NCBI GenBank assembly: GCA_913053915.1
Contig: CAJXGP010000167.1
Coordinates: forward strand, 1-5,656
Direction of reading: 5' to 3'
Length of the DNA: 5,656 nucleotides
Origin: an uncultured Ignavibacteriales bacterium
Lineage (GTDB): Bacteria > Bacteroidota > Ignavibacteria > Ignavibacteriales > Ignavibacteriaceae
Shown here: positions 1 to 5,656 of the stretch, in pieces
Position numbering within the stretch: position 1 is the stretch's first letter
How the letters are laid out: every line of letters starts with the position of its first letter
Made by a program: the position numbers and the translations under genes
Notes under the pieces: generated by a model
Databases searched by the model: none
The model's input: the letters and a program-made list of their open reading frames with translations, nothing else
Told to the model about the DNA's origin: nothing

Positions 1-2613
1 AGGTTCGCCGCCATGTTCTCCGCAGATGCCGACTTTAAGTCCTGCTCTTGTAGAACGACCTTTTTCGGTTCCCATTTTAACGAGTTGACCGACACCGTCT
101 TGATCCAATACTTCAAAAGGATCGTTAGGTAATATTTCTTTTTCCACATAAAGAGGTAAGAATTTTCCTGCGTCATCTCTTGAAAGACCGAAGGTAGTTT
201 GTGTAAGATCGTTAGTACCGAAACTGAAGAATTCAGCTCTTTGAGCAATTTGATCTGCAGTTACAACGGCACGCGGCAACTCAATCATAGTACCTACCAA
301 GTAGTTAATTCTTTTACCTTTTTCTTTCATAACTTCTGCGGCAACCCTTCTAACAATCGATTCTTGCATTTTAAATTCATTCAAGTCTCCTACAAGCGGA
401 ATCATGATTTCGGGTTTTACCTTTATTCCTTTTTTAGCCACATCACATGCAGCTTCTATTATAGCTCTTACCTGCATTTCTGTAATTTCGGGATAAACAA
501 CTCCCAGCCGGCATCCTCTGAAACCAAGCATAGGATTAAATTCTTTTAAGCTTTCAATTTTTTCTTTAATCTTTTCACTTGATACACCAAGTGCAGCGGC
601 AAGCTCATTTATTTCTTTTTCTTCATGAGGTAAAAATTCGTGCAGCGGCGGATCGAGAGTTCTTATAGTTGTTGGTTTTCCATTCATTACTTCAAATAAG
701 CCGGTAAAATCCTCTCTTTGAAGTGGAAGCAGTTCGGATAAAGCAGCTTTTCTTTCTTCCAGTGTATCTGAGACGATCATTTTTCTTACAGACATTATTC
801 TATCTCCGCCGAAGAACATGTGCTCGGTACGGCATAGCCCGATACCTTCCGCTCCAAATGCAATTGCATTAGCAGCTTGATCAGGCTGATCGGCATTTGT
901 CCTGATCTTAAGTCGTCTGAACTTATCTGCCCATGTCATTAAATCTTTATAAGTTTGATAAATAGAAGAATTTTTTGGATCCATTGATTTATTTATGAGT
1001 ACTTGGATAACCTCAGAGGGTTTTGTTTCTAAGTTTCCTAAAATCACTTCACCGGTTGTTCCGTCTAAAGAAATATAATCTCCTTCTTTTACGCTAACAT
1101 TTTTGCCTTCAACTCCAATGGTTTTTTTGTGGTAGTTAATTTTCAAAGAGCCGCAACCGGCTACACAAACTTTACCCATCTGACGGGCAACAAGTGCCGC
1201 ATGTGAAGTCATTCCACCTCTGGCTGTTAAAATACCTTCGGCAGCATTCATTCCTTTGATATCTTCGGGTGAAGTTTCAATTCTTACCAGTATTACTTTA
1301 TCTCCCTTAGCAGCCATCTCATAAGCATCTTCGGCGCTAAGAGCAATTTTACCTGAGGCGGCGCCGGGACCGGCATTTAATCCTTTTGTAATTAATTTAC
1401 CTTCTTCTATTGCTTTACGTTTTTGTTCGAGATCAAAAATCGGTCGAAGTAACTGATTTAACTGATTTGGTTCAATTCTATAGATTGCAGTTTCTTTTTC
1501 AATCAATTTTTGTTTAACCATATCGACAGCCATTTTAACAGCAGCAAAACCTGTTCGTTTCCCAACGCGGCATTGAAGCATCCAAAGATTACCTTGCTGT
1601 ATGGTAAACTCAATATCCATCATATCTTTATAATGTGTTTCCAGGATATTTCTAATTTCTTCCAGTTGTTTGTAAGTCTTCGGATCGTCGGCTTTTAATT
1701 TAGCAATAGGCAAGGGAGTTCTAATACCGGCAACAACATCTTCGCCTTGAGCGTTGAATAAATATTCGCCGTAAAATTTATTTTCACCTGTAGCGGGGTC
1801 TCTGGTAAATGCAACGCCTGTACCGGAATCCTCACCCATGTTACCGAATACCATTGACTGAACATTTACAGCCGTACCCCAGAGGGAAGGAATATTATTT
1901 ATTTTTCTATAAACTATTGCTCTGTCATTATTCCAAGAACCGAAAACCGCTCCAATTGCACCCCAAAGTTGTTTCATTGGGTCTTCGGGAAAGTCATGAC
2001 CGGTTTTTTCTTTAATTGCCTTTTTAAATTCCCCAACTAGTTCCCTTAAATCATCCGCATCTAATTCAGTATCTAATTGAACGCCTTTAGCCCTTTTTTT
2101 CCTATCAAGAATTACTTCAAACGGATCCTCATCATGTCTATCGACCGGCTTTAAATCGAGCACAACATCACCATACATTTGAACGAATCTTCTATATGAA
2201 TCATACGCAAAACGGGGGTTTGTAGTTTTTTCGATTAGAGCTTGGACAGTTTTATCGTTCAGGCCTAAATTTAAAATGGTATCCATCATTCCGGGCATTG
2301 ATGCTCTTGCACCGCTTCTTACAGAAACTAAAAGCGGATTTTTAGAATCTCCGAATTTAGCACCCATAATCTTTTCAACTTTTGTCAATGCTGAAATAAC
2401 TTGTTCTTTTAATTCTTTAGGATATTTCTTCTTATTATTATAATAATAAGTACATAATTCGGTTGTAATTGTAAATCCTGCAGGTACAGGAAGACCGATA
2501 TTAACCATCTCTGCCAGGTTTGCACCTTTACCACCTAGTAAATTTTTCATTTCAGTTTTTCCTTCGGCTTTCTTTCCGCCGAAGAAGTACACATATTTTT
2601 TGGTTTTAGCCAT
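1..2613 (-). CDS. ppdK: Pyruvate, phosphate dikinase (C-terminus cut by window edge)
   Basis: This cytosolic enzyme interconverts ATP + phosphate + pyruvate and AMP + pyrophosphate + phosphoenolpyruvate, linking glycolysis and gluconeogenesis. The window shows 871 residues. The N-terminal ATP-grasp part (about 1-360) carries [12 protein letters not shown] (25-36) and [16 protein letters not shown] (97-112). The central swivelling domain carries [16 protein letters not shown], with the phosphohistidine at His471. The C-terminal TIM-barrel pyruvate/PEP domain shows [33 protein letters not shown] and, at the very edge, [10 protein letters not shown] with the catalytic Cys864. Relatives end roughly 35-40 residues after this motif, so only a short tail is missing; no frameshift is seen. 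The ATG at 2611-2613 is supported by a GGAGGAA Shine-Dalgarno 7 nt upstream and by the usual family N-terminus. The gene lies 98 nt downstream of lpxK and could have its own promoter there. The SHAALVAR and GICGEHGG motifs together separate it from PEP synthase and PTS enzyme I. Confidence 0.97.
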   Translation of the reverse strand, partial: MAKTKKYVYFFGGKKAEGKTEMKNLLGGKGANLAEMVNIGLPVPAGFTITTELCTYYYNNKKKYPKELKEQVISALTKVEKIMGAKFGDSKNPLLVSVRSGARASMPGMMDTILNLGLNDKTVQALIEKTTNPRFAYDSYRRFVQMYGDVVLDLKPVDRHDEDPFEVILDRKKRAKGVQLDTELDADDLRELVGEFKKAIKEKTGHDFPEDPMKQLWGAIGAVFGSWNNDRAIVYRKINNIPSLWGTAVNVQSMVFGNMGEDSGTGVAFTRDPATGENKFYGEYLFNAQGEDVVAGIRTPLPIAKLKADDPKTYKQLEEIRNILETHYKDMMDIEFTIQQGNLWMLQCRVGKRTGFAAVKMAVDMVKQKLIEKETAIYRIEPNQLNQLLRPIFDLEQKRKAIEEGKLITKGLNAGPGAASGKIALSAEDAYEMAAKGDKVILVRIETSPEDIKGMNAAEGILTARGGMTSHAALVARQMGKVCVAGCGSLKINYHKKTIGVEGKNVSVKEGDYISLDGTTGEVILGNLETKPSEVIQVLINKSMDPKNSSIYQTYKDLMTWADKFRRLKIRTNADQPDQAANAIAFGAEGIGLCRTEHMFFGGDRIMSVRKMIVSDTLEERKAALSELLPLQREDFTGLFEVMNGKPTTIRTLDPPLHEFLPHEEKEINELAAALGVSSEKIKEKIESLKEFNPMLGFRGCRLGVVYPEITEMQVRAIIEAACDVAKKGIKVKPEIMIPLVGDLNEFKMQESIVRRVAAEVMKEKGKRINYLVGTMIELPRAVVTADQIAQRAEFFSFGTNDLTQTTFGLSRDDAGKFLPLYVEKEILPNDPFEVLDQDGVGQLVKMGTEKGRSTRAGLKVGICGEHGGEP

Positions 2614-2620
2614 TTGACTA

Positions 2621-2627
2621 TTCCTCC
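2621..2627 (-). promoter_or_regulatory. Shine-Dalgarno of ppdK
   Basis: Read on the minus strand this is GGAGGAA, ending 7 nt before the ppdK ATG. It is the strongest and best-spaced ribosome binding site in the window. It fixes the ppdK start and fits strong translation of an abundant metabolic enzyme. The other genes here have weak, offset or no such motifs. Confidence 0.8.
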
Positions 2628-2649
2628 ATAGTTTATAATCGGGATTGTT

Positions 2650-2655
2650 ATTATA
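2650..2655 (-). promoter_or_regulatory. Possible -10 box of a ppdK promoter
   Basis: The minus strand reads TATAAT here, a perfect sigma-70-type -10 hexamer, 36 nt upstream of the ppdK ATG. Initiation about 7 nt downstream would give a leader of roughly 30 nt containing the Shine-Dalgarno. No convincing -35 hexamer (TTGACA-like) is seen at the usual distance; that position is A-rich. The Bacteroidota-type TAnnTTTG element is also absent. The spacer is very AT-rich, so a chance match is quite possible. Confidence 0.3.
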
Positions 2656-2668
2656 CTTTTTTTTATTC

Positions 2669-2689
2669 TATGCTTTTTAATAAAGCATA
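2669..2689 (+). terminator. Hairpin with T-tract between lpxK and ppdK (weak terminator candidate)
   Basis: TATGCTTT (2669-2676) and AAAGCATA (2682-2689) form a perfect 8-bp inverted repeat with a 5-nt loop, followed on the plus strand by seven T (2690-2696). It therefore has the layout of an intrinsic terminator for plus-strand transcription, although no plus-strand gene is present. For the lpxK transcript it begins 22 nt after the stop codon but is followed by GAATAAAA rather than a U-tract, so it would be a poor terminator in that direction. Only two of eight pairs are G-C, so the stem is weak. Confidence 0.3.
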
Positions 2690-2711
2690 TTTTTTTAGTT
2701 TCTATCTTCTC

Positions 2712-3770
2712 TCAGTTATTTCGGATAGAACTAATGTTTGTTAAAATAAAATTTTTAAATGATTCGATATCATCCATCCTTAATTCAATTTTTAAATAGA
2801 AGATATCAATATCGTCAAGCTCTTTTGAAAACTTACATAATTTTACCGCATCTTTCTGCGTGGTTATAACAGAATGTGAATTTGTTGAATAGAATTTTGC
2901 CCTAATTTTTTCAACATCTTTAAAAGAATAATTTTTATGATCCCTGAATATCAGCTTATTCTTTGTATCAATTTCAATCTGTTTAAGGGCATTTATAAAA
3001 GAATTAGGGTTAGCTATTCCGGATACGACCAAACTTTTTTGTCCTTTAAACTCAGTAAGTTTATAAGGAATATTTTTTTTAACATCAATAAATTCCATTG
3101 CTTCATAATATGATGTAAAAATAGTTTTACCTTCTAAGTAACGAGCATTTTTATTCAATATCTTTTTATGATTTGAAAATTTTCTATTGATAATTATAGC
3201 ATCGGCTCTTTTAACAGAATTAAAAGGCTCACGCATAATACCTGTCGGCAGTAGATTTTGTACAAAAAAATTATTACGGCATAAAAAATTTTGTTCAAAT
3301 ATCAGCAAATTCAAATCTCTTTTTATCCATCTGTGTTGAAAAGCATCATCTAGCAGAATGGTGTCGATATTCAATTGTTTAATTAAATTTCTTGCTCCTT
3401 GTACCCTGTTTTCCGAAACTGCCGCCGCCACATTGTATTCACTGGCAGTGTGATAAATTTCATCGCCGCAAACATCAACAGAAACAAGCATATTTATTCC
3501 ATCGGATACTAGATAATATCCTTTAGATTTCCTTCCATAACCGCGGCTTAAAACAGCAACTTTTTTCCCTTCGTTTTTCAACAATTTTGTTAAATACATT
3601 ACAATCGGAGTCTTACCTGAGCCACCGACAGTAATATTTCCGACAGAAATTACGGTTGCCTTTACTTTTTTACTTTCAAAAATATTTTTATCGAAGAGCC
3701 GGTTTCTAATTGAAATTATAATTCCATAAAGCGGAACTAAAGGGAATAAAATTAATTTTAGAAAATTCAT
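2712..3770 (-). CDS. lpxK: Tetraacyldisaccharide 4'-kinase LpxK
   Basis: LpxK transfers the gamma-phosphate of ATP to the 4' position of the tetraacyl disaccharide 1-phosphate, giving lipid IVA on the inner face of the inner membrane. The protein is 352 residues, near the family norm. An N-terminal hydrophobic segment (about 3-20) matches the known membrane-anchoring helix. The P-loop GNITVGGSGKT is at 44-54, SRGYGRKSKG at 75-84, CGDE at 101-104, DDAFQHR at 141-147 (DDGFQHR in many relatives), LLPTGIMREP at 173-182, SGIANP at 250-255, RDHKNY with His278, and TTQKDAVKL at 303-311. The GDE aspartate and His278 appear to match the catalytic pair described for Aquifex LpxK. I chose the ATG at 3768-3770 because GAGGA (3780-3784) lies 9 nt upstream of it. 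The in-frame ATG at 3777-3779 would add three residues but has almost no spacer. The stop is TGA at 2712-2714. The gene is coupled to the acyltransferase upstream. Confidence 0.95.
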   Translation of the reverse strand: MNFLKLILFPLVPLYGIIISIRNRLFDKNIFESKKVKATVISVGNITVGGSGKTPIVMYLTKLLKNEGKKVAVLSRGYGRKSKGYYLVSDGINMLVSVDVCGDEIYHTASEYNVAAAVSENRVQGARNLIKQLNIDTILLDDAFQHRWIKRDLNLLIFEQNFLCRNNFFVQNLLPTGIMREPFNSVKRADAIIINRKFSNHKKILNKNARYLEGKTIFTSYYEAMEFIDVKKNIPYKLTEFKGQKSLVVSGIANPNSFINALKQIEIDTKNKLIFRDHKNYSFKDVEKIRAKFYSTNSHSVITTQKDAVKLCKFSKELDDIDIFYLKIELRMDDIESFKNFILTNISSIRNN

Positions 3771-3779
3771 CCTGTTCAT

Positions 3780-3784
3780 TCCTC
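3780..3784 (-). promoter_or_regulatory. Shine-Dalgarno deciding the lpxK start
   Basis: The minus strand reads GAGGA here and overlaps the TGA stop (3783-3785) of the preceding acyltransferase gene. It ends immediately before one in-frame ATG (3777-3779), which is too close, but 9 nt before a second ATG (3768-3770), a normal distance. The overlap with the stop codon suggests that ribosomes finishing the acyltransferase re-initiate on lpxK. Confidence 0.6.
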
Positions 3785-4439
3785 AAAATTTTGAAGCAGA
3801 CTCTTGAAGCTTATTCAGCTCTTCCTCACATTGTAAAATAACTTTTGAGGTATCTTCGTAACTCAAATCTTTTTTAATATAAATCGGATTGGAATATACA
3901 ACATTAGCACGTGAAAAGAAGCGAGGAATTTCAAATCCATCCCAACTTTTCAAAATTTTCTTTTTCTTAAATCCAATACCGACCAACAGTAAAGGTAAAC
4001 CACTCTTTTTAGCAGTTATAACAGCGCCTGCTTTCATTTTATGGATGGGACCTTTCGGACCGTCGGTTGTAATAGCTATTGAGCATTTATTTTTTGCATA
4101 ATCTATCATTATTCCTAAAGCCACATCGCCACCTTCAGTACTTGAACCGCGTACCACAGAATATCTCCAATTTTTCAAAATTTTTGTCAATAAATTTCCA
4201 TCTTTACTTTTACTTGTTAATGCAATAAAATTCTTATTGCGGTTGAGATACCAAGGGAGCAGCATGATTCCGTGCCAGAAAGCCAATACAAAATTTTCAT
4301 TTGTCGACTTTAGTTTATCATAGCCCTCTTTATTTATATAATTAATTTTTAAAGTCTTACAAAGAATATTGACGGAAATAAAAAGGAAATAGTTCCCAAA
4401 AAATCTTAATGTTTCCTGTTTTAACTTTTTAAGCTTCAT
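3783..4439 (-). CDS. DUF374 / LPLAT-family acyltransferase, probable lipid A secondary acyltransferase (LpxJ-like)
   Basis: This 218-residue protein has the marks of the DUF374 (COG2121) branch of the lysophospholipid acyltransferase fold. These are a hydrophobic N-terminal segment (about 13-27), FWHGIMLLPWY around His56, SKSKDG (76-81), VVRGSSTEGG (95-104), TTDGPKGP (124-131), AGAVITAKKSGLPLL (137-151) and WDGFEIPRFFS (166-176). His56 is the likely catalytic histidine. Members of this family in Helicobacter and Campylobacter are, as I recall, the lipid A late acyltransferase LpxJ. The position between lpxB and lpxK makes a lipid A substrate likely here, but the acyl donor and acceptor cannot be read from sequence. 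The ATG at 4437-4439 overlaps the lpxB TGA as ATGA, pointing to translational coupling. An in-frame TTG at 4446-4448 would add three residues, and neither start has a clear Shine-Dalgarno. The family call is firm; the exact role is an inference. Confidence 0.9.
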   Translation of the reverse strand: MKLKKLKQETLRFFGNYFLFISVNILCKTLKINYINKEGYDKLKSTNENFVLAFWHGIMLLPWYLNRNKNFIALTSKSKDGNLLTKILKNWRYSVVRGSSTEGGDVALGIMIDYAKNKCSIAITTDGPKGPIHKMKAGAVITAKKSGLPLLLVGIGFKKKKILKSWDGFEIPRFFSRANVVYSNPIYIKKDLSYEDTSKVILQCEEELNKLQESASKF

Positions 4440-5107
4440 TTTAAACAATCGTAAATTATTTTTGCGGCTTTTTCAGAGGCTCCTTTTGAACCTAGTTTCT
4501 CTTTTAAGGGATTCAGATCATTTTTAATTGAAAAATAAATCTGTCTGTCTGAAAGAATATTTTTACATTCATTATATATAGTTTCGGATGAGACACTGTT
4601 TTGAATTAGTTCCGGTACAACCTTTTTACCTAAAACAATATTAACCAATCCGATGTAGTCAAGTTTAATTATATTTTTCCCGATTAAGTAAGTTAGATAA
4701 TTAGTTTTGTAAACAATTACCATCGGTAAATTAAATAATCCCGCTTCAAGAGTTGATGTTCCGGATTTTATAATCCCTAATTTTGAATGTTTCAATAAAT
4801 CGTATGTATATTCCTTAATAATTTTATAATTATTTGTAGTACTTAATCTGCCGAAAACACTCTTGTCAATATTTGAAGCGCATGCAACTACAATTTGCAA
4901 ATCAAATTCGTCCGCAACTTTTGTTGCAGCTTTTATAGTTTCGGGAAAGATTTTTTTCACTTCATTTTGTCTGCTGCCGGGCAATATTAATAAAATATCT
5001 TTTATTTTGTTTAAATTAAATTTTCGATTTAATTCAACTCTATCTAAGGAATTAAATTCATCGATTCTCTCTAACAATGGATGACCAACTATAAAGCTGT
5101 TCCTCAA
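4436..5107 (-). pseudogene. lpxB: lpxB, 3' part (C-terminal domain, out of frame with the 5' part)
   Basis: This frame encodes the C-terminal UDP-sugar-binding half of lipid A disaccharide synthase, a GT-B family 19 glycosyltransferase. Conserved LpxB blocks are FIVGHPLLE (5-13 of the fragment), LPGSRQNEV (42-50), IKSGTSTLEAGL (113-124), LDYIGLVNIV (149-158) and VPELIQ (164-169). It runs without interruption to a TGA at 4436-4438. It has no credible start of its own: the furthest-upstream candidate is a TTG at 5105-5107 without a Shine-Dalgarno, lying inside the 5' part. The fragment reads naturally as the continuation of 5058-5537 in a frame shifted by +1. Joining the two parts at the lesion, with the missing residues restored, gives about 375 residues, close to the roughly 380 usual for LpxB. 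If the shift is a sequence error, the gene is simply intact lpxB. Confidence 0.88.
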
Positions 5108-5537
5108 ATGGAAACACCACCAACATTTTATCCACTATTCTTTTAATTTTGTTTAATCTGCCCGCACCCCAAGCCCAAATTTGCGGTGAAATATAATAGA
5201 TGATTTTTACATTCATCTTTTTAAGTTTTTTAGCCAAACTTAGGTTAAAGCCGGGATAATCAATTAGAACAGCCACTTTGATATTTTTTTCAATAATGAC
5301 TGAAATTAAATCTTTTTGTACTTTCTTAATAAAAGGTATATGCCGAAGAACTTCTACAAAGCCGAGAAAAGCCATTTTATTAATATGATAGATAATATTC
5401 ATTCCGGCTAAACTCATTTTATTACCGCCAATTCCGTAGATAGATAAAGTATCATCAATATTTTTCAATTCATTGATTAAAGCAGCGCCGTGCAAATCGC
5501 CGGATTCTTCACCCGCTATGATAAGCAAATTAGTCAT
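5058..5537 (-). pseudogene. lpxB: lpxB, 5' part (lipid A disaccharide synthase, frameshifted)
   Basis: LpxB condenses UDP-2,3-diacylglucosamine with lipid X to form the beta-1,6 disaccharide of lipid A, acting peripherally at the inner membrane. This 159-residue frame is the N-terminal domain: GEESGDLHGA (9-18), YGIGGNKMSLAGM (34-46), MAFLGFVEVL (55-64), DYPGFNLSLAKKLKK (93-107) and YYISPQIWAWGAGR (114-127). It stays LpxB-like through VFPFEEQLY (141-149). The last ten residues are unrelated to the family, and the frame stops at 5058-5060 while the C-terminal domain continues in another frame. The ATG at 5535-5537 gives the standard N-terminus; a GAAGGA (5551-5556) lies 13 nt upstream, longer than usual. 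It is the first recognised lipid A gene of the operon in this window. A split protein lacking the domain junction is unlikely to work. Confidence 0.9.
5090..5099 (-). other. Frameshift junction in lpxB: inferred 26-nt deletion scar
   Basis: The minus-strand ten-mer CAGCTTTATA at this site makes LpxB-like sequence in both frames: (E)QLY in the upstream frame, as expected after FPFE, and (N)SFI in the downstream frame, as expected before VGHP. In E. coli and Bacteroides LpxB, as I recall them, 13 residues (39 nt) separate PFE from the VG/IG-H/N-P/T motif; here only 13 nt do. Two copies of the ten-mer 26 nt apart would restore both spacing and frame exactly, so a deletion between direct repeats is the simplest explanation. 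Confidence 0.65.
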
Positions 5538-5545
5538 AGAAAATA

Positions 5546-5656
5546 TTATATCCTTCTAATGAGCCAAATTAATAAAATGGTTATTATAACTAAACTGAAA
5601 GCTTGCAGAGTTCGTTTTTCCGATTTAAGTCCTTCTTTCAAATCGAAAGGCGGTTG
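5546..5656 (-). CDS. C-terminus of an unrecognised protein with a terminal membrane helix (partial)
   Basis: An open frame enters from the right window edge and gives 36 residues ending at a TAA (5546-5548), 8 nt before the lpxB ATG. A polar, charged stretch (about 1-17, rich in Lys and Glu) is followed by a hydrophobic segment, FSLVIITILLIWLI (about 20-33), and a basic end, RRI. This looks like a C-terminal transmembrane helix or tail anchor with the basic end on the cytoplasmic side. The same strand and tight spacing suggest that it belongs to the lipid A operon. Its own end overlaps the only plausible lpxB Shine-Dalgarno. Too little is visible to name the family; SurE, a frequent lpxB neighbour, normally has no such tail. 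Confidence 0.55.
   Translation of the reverse strand, partial: QPPFDLKEGLKSEKRTLQAFSLVIITILLIWLIRRI

Noticed and set aside
199..549. Plus-strand open frame of 116 codons
   Set aside because: It lies entirely antisense to ppdK, whose minus-strand frame is conserved PPDK sequence throughout. The plus-strand product is rich in Phe, Ser and His, with no recognisable motif.
1510..2015. Two shorter plus-strand open frames (1510-1698 and 1809-2015)
   Set aside because: Both are antisense to the conserved ATP-grasp part of ppdK and show no domain, no ribosome binding site worth noting and unusual composition.
2428..2450. Short A/T-rich run encoding YYYNNKKK in ppdK, looking like a simple repeat
   Set aside because: It stays in frame within the N-terminal domain, at residues 56-63, in a region that tolerates variation, and fits the overall AT-rich codon use.
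3889..4101. Plus-strand open frame of 70 codons
   Set aside because: It is the antisense shadow of the acyltransferase core, including its TTDGPKGP motif, and has no independent support.
4863..5084. Plus-strand open frame of 73 codons
   Set aside because: It is antisense to the C-terminal domain of lpxB and has no recognisable product.
5058..5107. Programmed ribosomal frameshifting as the explanation for the split lpxB
   Set aside because: A +1 shift would join the frames but still leave out about eight residues that are present in both E. coli and Bacteroides LpxB. No slippery heptamer, stalling structure or internal Shine-Dalgarno is evident. A deletion explains both the spacing and the frame.

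Overview
All supported genes lie on the minus strand, so the window reads right to left. In transcription order it holds the tail of an unrecognised membrane-anchored protein (cut by the right edge), lpxB (lipid A disaccharide synthase, broken by a frameshift), a DUF374/LPLAT acyltransferase that is a good LpxJ candidate, lpxK (tetraacyldisaccharide 4'-kinase), and ppdK (pyruvate, phosphate dikinase, cut by the left edge after 871 residues). No RNA genes, CRISPR arrays, insertion sequences or integration sites are visible.

The DNA is AT-rich, with A/T-ending codons and many Lys, Ile and Asn residues. The lipid A genes show a Gram-negative, LPS-making organism. The DDAFQHR form of the LpxK motif, the GEESGDLHGA start of LpxB and the closely packed lpxB-DUF374-lpxK order suggest the Bacteroidota/Chlorobiota/Ignavibacteria group. 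This placement is an inference from protein style, not a database match.

Right part (3783-5656): the unknown protein ends 8 nt before lpxB. The lpxB frame overlaps the acyltransferase by 4 nt (ATGA), and the acyltransferase stop lies 3 to 12 nt before the possible lpxK starts. This looks like one translationally coupled lipid A operon. LpxB joins UDP-diacylglucosamine and lipid X into the tetra-acyl... precursor disaccharide, LpxK phosphorylates that disaccharide at the 4' position, and the DUF374 enzyme would add a secondary acyl chain. Left part (1-2711): after a 98-nt AT-rich spacer holding a hairpin, a possible -10 box and a strong Shine-Dalgarno, ppdK encodes a central-carbon enzyme unrelated to lipid A.

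The most notable observation is the lpxB lesion. The spacing between two conserved motifs is 26 nt shorter than in known LpxB proteins. The same ten bases at the junction read as sensible LpxB sequence in both frames. This is the signature of a 26-nt deletion between two short direct repeats, either a real mutation or a sequence error. Apart from this, the window is ordinary housekeeping DNA, and I do not see a previously undescribed system.
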